A DNA stretch of 64,000 bases from NCBI GenBank assembly GCA_017625155.1, contig JAGALP010000004.1, positions 186,001 to 250,000 on the forward strand. Reading direction: 5' to 3'. The notes below the pieces were generated by a model. It did not search any database and was not told where the DNA came from. It saw only the letters and a program-made list of their open reading frames with translations. The stretch comes from Paludibacteraceae bacterium. GTDB taxonomy: Bacteria > Bacteroidota > Bacteroidia > Bacteroidales > Paludibacteraceae. Shown here in pieces: positions 25,580 through 34,539 of this stretch (the stretch's first letter is position 1; the number at the start of each line of letters is the position of its first letter). Made by a program: the position numbers and the translations under genes.

Positions 25580-27388
25580 ATGGCAGAAAATCTTTCACTC
25601 CAGAACTTCGACTGGGATGCTTTTGAGAACGAATCAAAAGGCACACAAAACGAAGAATTACTCAAAAAGTATGACGAGACCCTCAACGCTATCAAAGATC
25701 AAGAGGTAGTAGAAGGTACCGTAATGTCCATCAACAAACGCGAGGTTGTTGTAAACGTAGGTTATAAGTCAGATGGTATCGTGCCAGCTGCTGAGTTCCG
25801 CTACAACCCAGATTTGAAAGTTGGTGACAAAGTAGAGGTTTACGTAGAGAGCCAAGAGGACAAGAAAGGTCAATTGGTACTTTCTCACAAAGAGGCACGC
25901 GCTGCTCGCAGCTGGGATCGCGTAAACGAAGCATTGGATAATAATGAAGTGGTTAAGGGTTACATCAAGTGCCGCACTAAGGGCGGTATGATCGTTGATA
26001 TCCTTGGCACAGAGGCATTCTTGCCAGGTAGCCAAATCGACGTTAAGCCTATCCACGACTACGATGTATTCGTAGGCAAAACTATGGAATTCAAGATTGT
26101 TAAGGTTAATCCTGACTTCCGCAATGTAGTAGTATCTCACAAAGCGCTTATCGAGGCAGAACTCGAAGCACAAAAGAAAGAAATCATTTCTCACTTGGAG
26201 AAAGGTCAAGTGCTTGAAGGTACCGTTAAGGCTATCATGGCATACGGTGTGTTCATGGATTTGGGCGGTGTAGATGGTTTGATCCACATCACTGACCTCA
26301 GTTGGGGTCGTGTGAGCGATCCTAAAGAGTTGCTCACAGAAGGACAAAAGATCAACGTTGTTATCCTTGACTTCGATGATGAGAAGAAACGTATCGCTCT
26401 TGGCTTGAAGCAACTTACTCCTCACCCATGGGAGGCTCTCCAAGCAGACCTCAAAGTAGGTGATAAGATTGGCGGTAAAGTAGTTGTAATGGCTGACTAC
26501 GGAGCATTCGTAGAGGTTGCTCCTGGTGTAGAGGGCTTGATCCACGTAAGCGAGATGAGCTGGAGCCAACACCTCCGTTCTGCAAACGACTTCTTGAAAG
26601 TAGGCGACGAGGTAGAGGCTGTAGTATTGACACTCGACCGCGACGAGCGTAAGATGTCACTCGGCTTGAAGCAACTCAAAGCTGATCCATGGGAGAATAT
26701 TGATACCAAGTATGCTGTTGGTACACGTCATTTTGCTAAAGTACGTAACTTCACCAACTTCGGCGTATTCGTTGAGATTGAGGAAGGCGTTGACGGCTTA
26801 ATCCACATCAGCGACCTCAGTTGGACCAAGAAGATCAAACATCCTAATGAGTTCACTCAAATCGGTGCTGAGATTGAGGTTGCTGTACTCGAAATCGACA
26901 AAGAGAACCGTCGTCTCTCACTCGGTCACAAACAATTGGAGGAGAATCCATGGGAAGAGCTCGCAGTGAAGTATGGTGTTGATACCATCGTTGAGGGTAA
27001 GGTAGCAGAGGTTGCTGACAAGGGTGCTGTTGTAGTACTCGAGGACGGCGTTGAAGGCTATTGCACCACTCGTCACCTCCAAAAGGAAGACAAGAGCCCT
27101 GTAGCTGTAGGTGACACTATGAACTTTAAGGTAATTGAGTTCAACCGCGATGCTAAACGTATCCTTCTTTCTCACCTCCGCACTTGGGAAGAGCGCAAAG
27201 AGGCTCCTGTAAAAGAGGCTAAGGCTGCTCCTAAGAAAGAGGCACAACCAGAGTTGCCAAAGATGGAGAAAACCACTCTTGGTGACTTGAGCGTATTGGC
27301 TGACTTGAAGGCTTCTATGGCTGCTGAAGAGAAACCAGCAAAGAAGGCTACCAAGAAAGCTGCTAAGAAAGAGGAAACAGCAGAGTAA
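25580..27388 (+). CDS. rpsA: 30S ribosomal protein S1
   Basis: A 602-residue protein from the chosen start (MAENLSLQNFDWDAF). The upstream in-frame ATG at 25553 lies within the octamer array. Six S1 RNA-binding domains are present, each with a VxGxVxxxxxxGxxVxL-type strand pattern and segments such as GVDGLIHITDLSW. S1 unfolds mRNA at the 30S platform and is essential. A Lys/Ala-rich tail (about 560-602) is common in Bacteroidota S1. The long leader and divergent promoter suggest autoregulation, as S1 does in other bacteria, though no specific element can be shown. Confidence 0.96.
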   Translation: MAENLSLQNFDWDAFENESKGTQNEELLKKYDETLNAIKDQEVVEGTVMSINKREVVVNVGYKSDGIVPAAEFRYNPDLKVGDKVEVYVESQEDKKGQLVLSHKEARAARSWDRVNEALDNNEVVKGYIKCRTKGGMIVDILGTEAFLPGSQIDVKPIHDYDVFVGKTMEFKIVKVNPDFRNVVVSHKALIEAELEAQKKEIISHLEKGQVLEGTVKAIMAYGVFMDLGGVDGLIHITDLSWGRVSDPKELLTEGQKINVVILDFDDEKKRIALGLKQLTPHPWEALQADLKVGDKIGGKVVVMADYGAFVEVAPGVEGLIHVSEMSWSQHLRSANDFLKVGDEVEAVVLTLDRDERKMSLGLKQLKADPWENIDTKYAVGTRHFAKVRNFTNFGVFVEIEEGVDGLIHISDLSWTKKIKHPNEFTQIGAEIEVAVLEIDKENRRLSLGHKQLEENPWEELAVKYGVDTIVEGKVAEVADKGAVVVLEDGVEGYCTTRHLQKEDKSPVAVGDTMNFKVIEFNRDAKRILLSHLRTWEERKEAPVKEAKAAPKKEAQPELPKMEKTTLGDLSVLADLKASMAAEEKPAKKATKKAAKKEETAE

Positions 27389-27404
27389 TCTTTCTGAGTA
27401 TAAT

Positions 27405-27439
27405 AAAAAACGGTATGTCGATTGACATGCCGTTTTTTT
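27405..27439 (+). terminator. Intrinsic terminator of rpsA
   Basis: AAAAAACGGTATGTC and GACATGCCGTTTTTT form a 15-bp stem with one G-T pair and a 4-nt loop, followed by T residues, 16 bp past the rpsA stop. The A-run on the other side allows it to serve argS as well. Confidence 0.9.
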
Positions 27440-27527
27440 GTTGTGTTTATTTTCACCATCTTTTCTATACCATTGCTATACCTTTGTCGAAGGGATAGGG
27501 CAGGAAAAGCGGAGTGAATATGTTCGA

Positions 27528-29312
27528 TTACATGCGATTAGGTACTTCAATGCCGAGCAATGCCATAGCGCTCTTGATTACCTTAGCCACGGTTTGTGAA
27601 AGCAAGAGACGCAATACTCTTTTGTCTGCATCGGCCTCGTTCAAGATACTATGATCGTGGTAGAAACTGTTGAAGTCACAAGCCAATGCGTATGCATAGT
27701 TGGCAATCACAGCTGGTGAGAACTCATCGCCTGCTTGACGTACTGCTGCAGGATAATCCACTAGGCGTTGGATGAGGGAGAGTTCTTTAGGCGATAAAGC
27801 GATAAGGTTATTAGGCGATACGGCTGGTTGTTCTCCCGCTTTGCGGAGCACACTCTGTATACGCGCGTACGTGTATTGTATAAAAGGTCCTGTGTTGCCG
27901 TTGAAGTCGATACTCTCTTCTGGATTGAATAGCATGTTCTTGCGTGGATCTACCTTCAGGATAAAGTACTTCAGCGCACCTAGACCTACCATGCGAGCGA
28001 TCTCGTTAGCTTCCTCTTCGGTGATGTCGGGTAGGGTATTGACCTTATCTTTAGAAATCTCTTTCGCATCGGCAATCATCTGTGCCATCAAGTCGTCGGC
28101 ATCTACTACCGTACCTTCGCGGCTCTTCATCTTGCCGTTTGGAAGCTCTACCATACCATAGCTAAAGTGCACCAACTCCTTGCCGAATGGGAAACCCAGA
28201 CGATCGAGCAGGATACTCAGCACCTTGAAGTGGTATTCTTGCTCATTACCAACTACATACACCATCTTGTTGATAGGGTAGTCTTGGAAACGAAGCTTCG
28301 CAGTACCAATATCTTGGGTCATATACACAGATGTACCGTCTGCGCGGAGCAGGAGCTTCTCGTCCAAACCGTTTTGCGCGAGGTCTGCCCATACTGAGCC
28401 GTCTTCGCGGCGGTAGAAGTCGCCTTTGGCGAGTCCGCGTTCTACTTCGCCTTTGCCCACGAGATAGGTATCGCTTTCGTAGTAAATCTTGTCAAAGCCA
28501 ACGCCCATTTGCGCGTATGTCTCGTCAAAGCCAGCATATACCCATTCGTTCATTTTTTGCCACAGTGCACGTACTTCTGAGTCGTTTTGCTCCCATTTCA
28601 CAAGCATGGCCTGTGCCTCTTTGATGAGTGGAGCCTCTTTCTTAGCGGTCTCCTCGTCCATGCCGCCTGCCATGAGCTCTTTGATCTCAGCTTTATATTC
28701 CTTGTCGAAGCGCACATAGTAGTCGCCGATGAGGTGGTCGCCTTTCTTGCCACTTGTCTCTGGTGTCTCGCCATTGCCGAACTTCTGCCATGCCAACATC
28801 GATTTGCAGATATGGATACCACGGTCGTTGACGATATTGGTCTTGACTACATTCCAGCCGTTGGCCTCTTGAATCTTCGCGATGGAATAACCCAGTAGGT
28901 TATTGCGCACGTGACCAAGGTGCAATGGTTTGTTGGTGTTTGGCGATGAATATTCCACCATCATCAGTGGCTTCTCCTCTTCGCCGCGACTCAGTTGACC
29001 ATAGTTGTCTGCCGCTGCGATGCCTTGCAACTGCTCCAACCAATAGGATTGAGCAATGCTGAGGTTGAGGAAACCTTGTACCGCATTGTATTGCTCTACA
29101 AGTTCGCCTACTAGTGCTTCGCCTACCTCTTGTGCCACTTGTACTGGGGCCTTCTTGGCTGCTTTTACAAATGGGAATACCACCAATGTGATATCACCCT
29201 CAAACTCTGCGCGAGTCTTTTGAAACTGCACTTGCGCAGGAGTAATCTCCACTCCGTACAAGTTTTTGACTGCTTCTTGTACTTTAGGGATAAGTATTTC
29301 TTCTAAATTCAT
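27528..29312 (-). CDS. argS: Arginine--tRNA ligase
   Basis: A 594-residue class Ia synthetase of the usual length. The N-terminal Add1 domain is followed by the HIGH-equivalent motif HLGHVRNN (near 132), the PLxxxSK-like GMVELPNGKMKSREG segment (near 390) and the C-terminal DALR anticodon domain ending in LLGIEVPNRM. It charges tRNA-Arg with arginine. Residues about 496-509, in a linker leading into the anticodon domain, are encoded by an exact-register octamer array at 27787-27826. It is last in a likely operon after rsmI, 8 bp apart. Confidence 0.97.
   Translation of the reverse strand: MNLEEILIPKVQEAVKNLYGVEITPAQVQFQKTRAEFEGDITLVVFPFVKAAKKAPVQVAQEVGEALVGELVEQYNAVQGFLNLSIAQSYWLEQLQGIAAADNYGQLSRGEEEKPLMMVEYSSPNTNKPLHLGHVRNNLLGYSIAKIQEANGWNVVKTNIVNDRGIHICKSMLAWQKFGNGETPETSGKKGDHLIGDYYVRFDKEYKAEIKELMAGGMDEETAKKEAPLIKEAQAMLVKWEQNDSEVRALWQKMNEWVYAGFDETYAQMGVGFDKIYYESDTYLVGKGEVERGLAKGDFYRREDGSVWADLAQNGLDEKLLLRADGTSVYMTQDIGTAKLRFQDYPINKMVYVVGNEQEYHFKVLSILLDRLGFPFGKELVHFSYGMVELPNGKMKSREGTVVDADDLMAQMIADAKEISKDKVNTLPDITEEEANEIARMVGLGALKYFILKVDPRKNMLFNPEESIDFNGNTGPFIQYTYARIQSVLRKAGEQPAVSPNNLIALSPKELSLIQRLVDYPAAVRQAGDEFSPAVIANYAYALACDFNSFYHDHSILNEADADKRVLRLLLSQTVAKVIKSAMALLGIEVPNRM
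27787..27826. repeat. Octamer array inside argS
   Basis: Five 8-bp units in register (TTAGGCGA, TAAAGCGA, TAAGGTTA, TTAGGCGA, TACGGCTG) within the argS coding region. They encode about 13 residues of a variable linker without breaking the frame. Confidence 0.8.
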
Positions 29313-29320
29313 ATGTAATG

Positions 29321-29995
29321 TTATTTTTCTTCTTTCTTTCCTTCTACAATCAGTACGATCTCGCCCTTTGGCGGTGTTTGCTTGTAGTGTGCTGCCAATT
29401 CCGTGAGTGTCCCGCGTTGGGTATCCTCATGCAATTTGCTAATCTCGCGACTAACGCTGGCTCTGCGCTCGCCACCCATCACCTCTGCCAATTGCTCCAG
29501 TGTCTTGACCAAGCGGAAGGGCGATTCGTAGATAATCATCGTATGTGTCTGCTCGGCGAGAATCTTCATGCGTGTCTGACGACCTTTTTTCTGTGGGAGA
29601 AATCCCTCGAAATAGAAGCGGTCGTTGGGCAAGCCCGAATCCACCAAGGCGGGCACAAAAGCGGTAGCACCAGGCAGACATTGTACTTCCACTCCTTTTT
29701 CTACACACGCGCGCACGAGCATAAAACCTGGATCAGAAATGCATGGTGTACCCGCATCAGAGATGAGTGCGACAGTCATACCCGCTGCAATACGTGTAGC
29801 CATGTCATCGCTGGTCTCATGTTCGTTGAACTTATGATGGCTCTTCAGTGGTGTATGGATATCGTAATGCTTAAGCAGCACAGACGACGTGCGGGTATCT
29901 TCAGCCAAAATCAAATCCACCTCTTTCAGTACGCGGAGCGCACGAAAAGTGATGTCCTCGAGATTTCCAACGGGTGTAGGTACGATGTATAACAT
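29321..29995 (-). CDS. rsmI: 16S rRNA (cytidine1402-2'-O)-methyltransferase
   Basis: A 224-residue tetrapyrrole-methylase-fold enzyme. It has the family opening LYIVPTPVGNLEDIT, the EDTRTS block at about 36-41 and the SAM-binding ALISDAGTPCISDPG segment (near 85). RsmI methylates the ribose of C1402 in the decoding centre of 16S rRNA using SAM. It is shorter than the E. coli enzyme (286) because it lacks most of the C-terminal extension, as is usual in this phylum. An open frame of the same length on the plus strand is a shadow. Confidence 0.93.
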   Translation of the reverse strand: MLYIVPTPVGNLEDITFRALRVLKEVDLILAEDTRTSSVLLKHYDIHTPLKSHHKFNEHETSDDMATRIAAGMTVALISDAGTPCISDPGFMLVRACVEKGVEVQCLPGATAFVPALVDSGLPNDRFYFEGFLPQKKGRQTRMKILAEQTHTMIIYESPFRLVKTLEQLAEVMGGERRASVSREISKLHEDTQRGTLTELAAHYKQTPPKGEIVLIVEGKKEEK

Positions 29996-30002
29996 GTTTT
30001 TT

Positions 30003-30030
30003 CTCTAAACACTAAACAGTAACGCTGAAA
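30003..30030. repeat. Heptamer array upstream of rsmI
   Basis: Units CTCTAAA, CACTAAA, CAGTAAC and GCTGAAA follow in 7-bp register in the 51-bp gap between rsmI and the coiled-coil gene. Confidence 0.5.
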
Positions 30031-30046
30031 GCGCGTTCACTAAACG

Positions 30047-30823
30047 TTACGCGAAGCGTCTCTTGAGTACGTTCTCGAAGAGTTGTACTGCGGTGGACTC
30101 TTTGTCCCAATCGAAGTTGTCGAGCACATAGTCCATTGCCTCGTTGAGTGAACCGAGATTGTTAATTTCATCCAATGTTTTTTGCATCAACTCACCATTG
30201 CCTGCAAAGAGTTCGCGTTGGAAGAGGAAACGGTCGCCCAAGGAGATGGCTTGGCGGATATCCTCTACTGCCGCACCAAACAACGATGTTTGTTGTGGCA
30301 CAGGACGTGGAGCAGGTTGTGGAGCTGCTACTGGCTCAGCCTTTACTTCTGGTTGTGGCGCAAGTTCTACAATTAGTTCTGCCACTGGCTCTGCCGTTGC
30401 TTCTGGTTGTGGAGCAGGTGCTGGCGCCACAACTGGTTCTTCTACAACCGGTGCTTCTACCTCTGGAGTATCTATAATATCCAGCGTTTCTAGTTCTTCT
30501 TTAACTTCCTCTTGTTGCTTTTCTGCGGGCTCTTCAGCGAACTCGTTTTCAGTTGTCACCTCTTCGTTTTCACTTTCGGTTTCCTCTTCCACGATGAGTT
30601 CGATCTCTACTTCTGGTTCTGCAGCTTGTGCAGCTACAGCACCTGTAGCTGCCAATGCAGCCACTTCGGCTTGCAAGGTTGCTATCAAGGCTTTTGCCTC
30701 ATCGCCTTCTCGCCTCATTGCCTCATTGGCTTCTTCGAGTTGCGCCACACGCGCCTCTAGAGCAGAGAGTTTCTGCTCCAGAGTAGTCGTGTAGTCGGTT
30801 ATTGCTTGAATAAGATTGTTCAT
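30047..30823 (-). CDS. Coiled-coil protein with Pro/Glu/Ala-rich linker
   Basis: A 258-residue cytoplasmic protein. Residues about 8-60 form a coiled coil (TTTLEQKLSALEARVAQLEE). A low-complexity Glu/Ala/Pro/Val linker covers about 75-170. A conserved C-terminal domain (about 180-258) contains ISLGDRFLFQRELFAGNGEL and ends ENVLKRRF. I recognise that C-terminal block from hypothetical proteins of Bacteroidales but know no function. Residues about 30-43 are encoded by an octamer repeat array. It lies 3 bp after the POT transporter gene and upstream of rsmI and argS, so it is probably cotranscribed with them. Confidence 0.75.
   Translation of the reverse strand: MNNLIQAITDYTTTLEQKLSALEARVAQLEEANEAMRREGDEAKALIATLQAEVAALAATGAVAAQAAEPEVEIELIVEEETESENEEVTTENEFAEEPAEKQQEEVKEELETLDIIDTPEVEAPVVEEPVVAPAPAPQPEATAEPVAELIVELAPQPEVKAEPVAAPQPAPRPVPQQTSLFGAAVEDIRQAISLGDRFLFQRELFAGNGELMQKTLDEINNLGSLNEAMDYVLDNFDWDKESTAVQLFENVLKRRFA
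30696..30735. repeat. Octamer array inside the coiled-coil gene
   Basis: Five 8-bp units in register (GCCTCATC, GCCTTCTC, GCCTCATT, GCCTCATT, GGCTTCTT). They encode the EANEAMRREGDEAKA stretch of the coiled coil. The same octamer recurs in dsbD and the MBOAT gene. Confidence 0.8.
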
Positions 30824-30826
30824 AGA

Positions 30827-32353
30827 TTACTTCGTTGCGTCTTCGAGTTTTTTCATCATTGCGAACATAAAGATGGCAGCCACAGCGCAAACGCCTACGA
30901 ATACGCTCCATACGCCCCACAATGGCATATCACCCCAGAGGTTACCACCGATAGATACGAGGTAGTTACCGATTGCGGTAGCCACGAACCAGCCACCCAT
31001 CATCATACCTTTGTACTTAGGAGGAGCCACTTTGGTAACAAATGAGATACCCATTGGACTGAGAAGCAACTCTGCGAAGGTGAGAATCAAGTAGGTGTAG
31101 ATGAGCACGTTGGCATTCACGAAGGTTGGGTCGCCAGTTACGCGAGCCAACTCTTGTGCGTTAGGAGTGAGAAGACCAACACAAGCTACAGCCATCACGA
31201 TATAGGCGATAGTAGCCACCACCATACCCAGCGCAATCTTGCGTGGAGCAGATGGTTCTTTGCCTTTCTTAGCGAGTGCGCCAAAGAGTGCCATACTGAA
31301 TGGAGTGAGCGCCACTACATAGAATGGGTTGAATTGTTGGAAGATTGGTGCGCTCAAGGTAATTCCTTCTGGAGAGATATTGAGGTACTTGTATGCCAAT
31401 ACGCCCAATGCAGCCACAATAGCCACGCCAGAGAATACTTTTGCTTTAGCAGTCTTGCTTTGTACCAATGAGAAACCTGCATATACAATGATGACAATCA
31501 TCACGAGGTTGATGATATCAAACCACATGGTTTGTACGCCAATGCAGAGTGGTTGTACGAACTCGTTAGCGAAGTAGGTGAGTGTCAAACCGTTTTGGTG
31601 GAATGCCATCCAGAAGAAGATTACCACAGCGAACACGAGGCAGAGAGCCACGATGCGCTTTTTGGTTTGCTCTGGGGTCAATTCTTCTACTTTTGCACCA
31701 GTAGCAGCTGCTTGTTTAGCAGAGTTCTCTACGTGCTTGAACCAAGGACGGCAAGCATAGTAGATGACGATACTGAGTATCAATGATGCGCATGCCACCA
31801 TAAATGCAAAGTGATAACTGTCGTTTACGCTCACGCCAAGACTGGTTTGTGCCCAATCCATAATCTTCACGGCTGCGGTAGGAGCGAACATTGCACCGAT
31901 GTTAATCGCCATGTAGAAGAGTGAGAAAGCAGCATCGCGCTTGTCAGCGTATTTAGGATCGTCGTAGAGGTTACCTACCATTACTTGTAAGTTACCCTTG
32001 AACAAGCCAGTACCGAAACTGATGAGTACCAACGCTGCAATCATCGCACCCATAGCGGTGCCGCCTGCGCCCAATGGAATCGCCAGCAGGATATATCCGA
32101 GGAACATCACCATGATACCGATGGTTACGCACTTGCCGTAGCCAATCTTGTCAGCCAAGATACCGCCTACGAGTGGCAAGAAATACACCAACGCAAGGAA
32201 AGTAGAATAGATTTGTCCTGCGGTGGCAGCTTCTAATCCGAAGTTCGCACGCAAGAATAGCGCAAATACGGCTAACATGGTGTAGTAGCCAAATCGTTCG
32301 CCTGTGTTGGCAAGTGCCAATGCAAACAGACCTTTTGGTTGATTTTCAAACAT
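30827..32353 (-). CDS. POT family peptide transporter
   Basis: A 508-residue protein with about 12-14 transmembrane helices. The N-terminal GERFGYYTMLAVFALFL segment is the ExxERFxYY proton-coupling motif of proton-dependent oligopeptide transporters. GNLQVMVGNLYDD and FSLFYMAINIG are the following PTR2 signatures. It would import di- and tripeptides with protons across the inner membrane. A promoter lies 53-83 bp upstream. It appears to head an operon with the coiled-coil gene, rsmI and argS. Confidence 0.93.
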   Translation of the reverse strand: MFENQPKGLFALALANTGERFGYYTMLAVFALFLRANFGLEAATAGQIYSTFLALVYFLPLVGGILADKIGYGKCVTIGIMVMFLGYILLAIPLGAGGTAMGAMIAALVLISFGTGLFKGNLQVMVGNLYDDPKYADKRDAAFSLFYMAINIGAMFAPTAAVKIMDWAQTSLGVSVNDSYHFAFMVACASLILSIVIYYACRPWFKHVENSAKQAAATGAKVEELTPEQTKKRIVALCLVFAVVIFFWMAFHQNGLTLTYFANEFVQPLCIGVQTMWFDIINLVMIVIIVYAGFSLVQSKTAKAKVFSGVAIVAALGVLAYKYLNISPEGITLSAPIFQQFNPFYVVALTPFSMALFGALAKKGKEPSAPRKIALGMVVATIAYIVMAVACVGLLTPNAQELARVTGDPTFVNANVLIYTYLILTFAELLLSPMGISFVTKVAPPKYKGMMMGGWFVATAIGNYLVSIGGNLWGDMPLWGVWSVFVGVCAVAAIFMFAMMKKLEDATK

Positions 32354-32405
32354 AAATAAGTTCGTTTTTTATGGTTAATAATTATTTTTTACACAAAAAT
32401 CCGCG

Positions 32406-32436
32406 CAAAGGTAATAATTTTTTTGCATATATGCAA
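32406..32436 (-). promoter_or_regulatory. Promoter of the POT transporter operon
   Basis: TTG (32434-32436), 20 nt, then TACCTTTG (32406-32413) on the minus strand. Confidence 0.8.
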
Positions 32437-32560
32437 ATAAAATCGTTCGGCAGTATGATTTTGTTTGAAAAAGGTGCTTATCTTGTTCAAGGTTATCATA
32501 AAAGTAAAATAAAAAACGAAACAATTCTCACTACTCCCTACACCATTCTACACAAAATAT

Positions 32561-32591
32561 TTGCAAATATGCAATATTTTTAGTACCTTTG
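32561..32591 (+). promoter_or_regulatory. Promoter of prfB
   Basis: TTG (32561-32563), 20 nt, then TACCTTTG (32584-32591), 27 bp before the prfB start codon, giving a short leader. Confidence 0.85.
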
Positions 32592-32617
32592 CACCCAAAT
32601 TGGCAAATTAGAAAAAT

Positions 32618-33724
32618 ATGATAACTATAGAACAACTAAAAGAAATTCAACAACGCGCGGAGAAACTCAAACAATACCTCGCGATTGATGAAAAACGTGT
32701 GCAACTCGAAGAGGAAGAACTCCGTACACAAGACCCTGGCTTTTGGGAAGATGCCAAAGCGGCAGAGGCGCAAATGCGCAAAGTGAAAGGTATCAAAGCA
32801 TGGATTGAGGGCTATGAAGGTGTACGCTCCGCTACCGAAGAACTGCAACTCGCGTTCGACTATTGCAAAGAAGAACTCGTCACCGAAGAAGAAGTAGATG
32901 CAGCATACGCTCACGCTCTCCATGAGGTAGAAGCCCTCGAAATGAAGAACATGCTATCTCACGAAGAGGACCAAATGCCAGCGGTACTAAAAATCGTGTC
33001 GGGTGCAGGTGGCACCGAAGCACAAGACTGGGCAGAACAACTCATGCGCCTATACCAACGTTACTGCGAGAAGCACGACTATAAAGTGACTATCGCCAAC
33101 CTGCAAGAAGGCGACGAAGCAGGTATCAAAACCGTTACCTTCAATATCGAAGGTGATATGGCATACGGCTACCTCAAGTCCGAGAATGGTGTACACCGCC
33201 TCATTCGCGTGAGTCCATACAACGCGCAAGGCAAACGTATGACCTCGTTCGCATCGGTGTTTGTAGTGCCACTCATCGACGACACCATCGATATTCACGT
33301 CGATCCTGCAGGTATCTCGTGGGATACTTTCCGTTCATCGGGTGCGGGTGGACAGAACGTCAACAAAGTGGAATCGGGTGTGCGTTTGCACTATAAGTTC
33401 ATCAACCCACTCACCAACCAACCCGATGAGATTGTGATTGAGAACACCGAGACACGTGACCAACCAAAGAACCGCGAGAATGCCCTCCGCCACTTGCGTA
33501 GCCAACTCTACGAACTCGAACTCGAGAAACGCCGTCAAGCTGCAGCGAAAGTAGAAGCAGGCAAGAAAAAAATCGAATGGGGCAGCCAAATCCGCAGTTA
33601 TGTCTTTGATGACCGCCGCGTGAAAGACCACCGCACCAACTACCAAACAAGCAACGTGAATGCCGTGATGGACGGCGATATTGATGAGTTCATCAAAGCA
33701 TATCTCATGGAATTCCCAGATTGA
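32618..33724 (+). CDS. prfB: Peptide chain release factor 2
   Basis: A 368-residue class I release factor. SSGAGGQNVNKVESGV holds the GGQ that triggers peptidyl-tRNA hydrolysis, and VSPYNAQGKRMTSF holds the stop-codon reading loop. RF2 reads UAA and UGA. At the position of the tripeptide SPF of E. coli RF2 this protein has SPY. The frame is continuous from the start: there is no in-frame UGA or CUUUGA slippery site near codon 25, so the autoregulatory frameshift known in many bacteria is absent. The promoter is clear. Confidence 0.96.
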   Translation: MITIEQLKEIQQRAEKLKQYLAIDEKRVQLEEEELRTQDPGFWEDAKAAEAQMRKVKGIKAWIEGYEGVRSATEELQLAFDYCKEELVTEEEVDAAYAHALHEVEALEMKNMLSHEEDQMPAVLKIVSGAGGTEAQDWAEQLMRLYQRYCEKHDYKVTIANLQEGDEAGIKTVTFNIEGDMAYGYLKSENGVHRLIRVSPYNAQGKRMTSFASVFVVPLIDDTIDIHVDPAGISWDTFRSSGAGGQNVNKVESGVRLHYKFINPLTNQPDEIVIENTETRDQPKNRENALRHLRSQLYELELEKRRQAAAKVEAGKKKIEWGSQIRSYVFDDRRVKDHRTNYQTSNVNAVMDGDIDEFIKAYLMEFPD

Positions 33725-33742
33725 TTTGCAACCACATCGCAT

Positions 33743-33775
33743 AAAAAACGAGGGTGTATCAGTTGATACACCCTC
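33743..33775 (-). terminator. Terminator between prfB and hsp20
   Basis: GAGGGTGTATCA (33750-33761) and TGATACACCCTC (33764-33775) form a perfect 12-bp stem. On the minus strand it is followed by six T residues, 91 bp past the hsp20 stop. On the plus strand it lies just after prfB but without a T-run. Confidence 0.85.
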
Positions 33776-33865
33776 TCCATTAAAAACAATCTAAAAACAA
33801 TAAAAACAAAATCCTAATATTTATGAAGAACATTCAGATGTGCGGGATTTTGCACACACCGATGG

Positions 33866-34306
33866 TTATTGAATCTCAATTACTCGAGTAGGTTCTTTCT
33901 CTGGAAGGGTTTCCACCTTAGGCAGTTCAATCTTCAACACACCACTGCACACTTTAGCAGTAATGGCATCACGATTCACATTTTCGGGCAATAACAATGC
34001 CTGTTCAAAGCGAGTGTAATTGAACTCACGGCGCAAATACTTCGCGGACTTATCTTCCTCTTTGCTTTCGTGTTTCTTTTCAACAGATACTACGAGTTGA
34101 TCCTTATCATTGACATGTACACGAAAATCTTCTTTTGTCATGCCAGGAACAGCCATCTCAATCTCGAAAGCCTTCTCGCTCTCTTTCACATTGATTGCTG
34201 GCGCTGCAGCTGAAACCGCACGCATAGGGAACCATTCGTCGTTGAAAAAATCGTTGAAAATACTCGGCAGCCAATTGGGGCTTTGCCTTTTGATAGTAGG
34301 TAACAT
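33866..34306 (-). CDS. Hsp20/alpha-crystallin small heat shock protein
   Basis: A 146-residue protein with an alpha-crystallin domain at about 38-130 (AFEIEMAVPGMTKEDFRVHV near the start, GVLKIELPK near the end) and a short C-terminal tail with the I-x-I-type motif (RVIEIQ). Small Hsps hold unfolding proteins as an ATP-independent chaperone in the cytoplasm. Single gene, transcribed opposite to its neighbours. No -7 element or CIRCE-like repeat was seen in the roughly 170 bp upstream, so its regulation is not evident. Length is normal for the family. Confidence 0.94.
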   Translation of the reverse strand: MLPTIKRQSPNWLPSIFNDFFNDEWFPMRAVSAAAPAINVKESEKAFEIEMAVPGMTKEDFRVHVNDKDQLVVSVEKKHESKEEDKSAKYLRREFNYTRFEQALLLPENVNRDAITAKVCSGVLKIELPKVETLPEKEPTRVIEIQ

Positions 34307-34478
34307 AATAACAATAATTTTTATAGTTAGGTTTGGGTTTATGGCAACATCCTCTCGTTAGGCTGCTTGCCAAATTCCGTTACAACATATCATAATCAAA
34401 TACCGTGCCAAACTCTACTATATGGCAGATTTTTTTAGAAACTTTATCTTATAGTGTCTCTCTTTTTTCATATTTCAT

Positions 34479-34509
34479 TTGCATATATGTAAAAAAAATA
34501 CTACCTTTG
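34479..34509 (+). promoter_or_regulatory. Promoter of dapB
   Basis: TTG (34479-34481), 20 nt, then TACCTTTG (34502-34509), 31 bp before the dapB start. Confidence 0.85.
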
Positions 34510-34539
34510 CCCAATATTTAGAACATACATATTAAAATA

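Noticed and set aside
25769-26572. 267-residue minus-strand frame inside rpsA
   Set aside because: Antisense of S1 repeats. Strong codon bias of rpsA explains the long open frame.
29318-29992. 224-residue plus-strand frame
   Set aside because: Exact antisense shadow of rsmI, whose motifs are clear.
32618-32720. Programmed frameshift at the start of prfB
   Set aside because: No in-frame stop and no CTTTGA in the first 30 codons.
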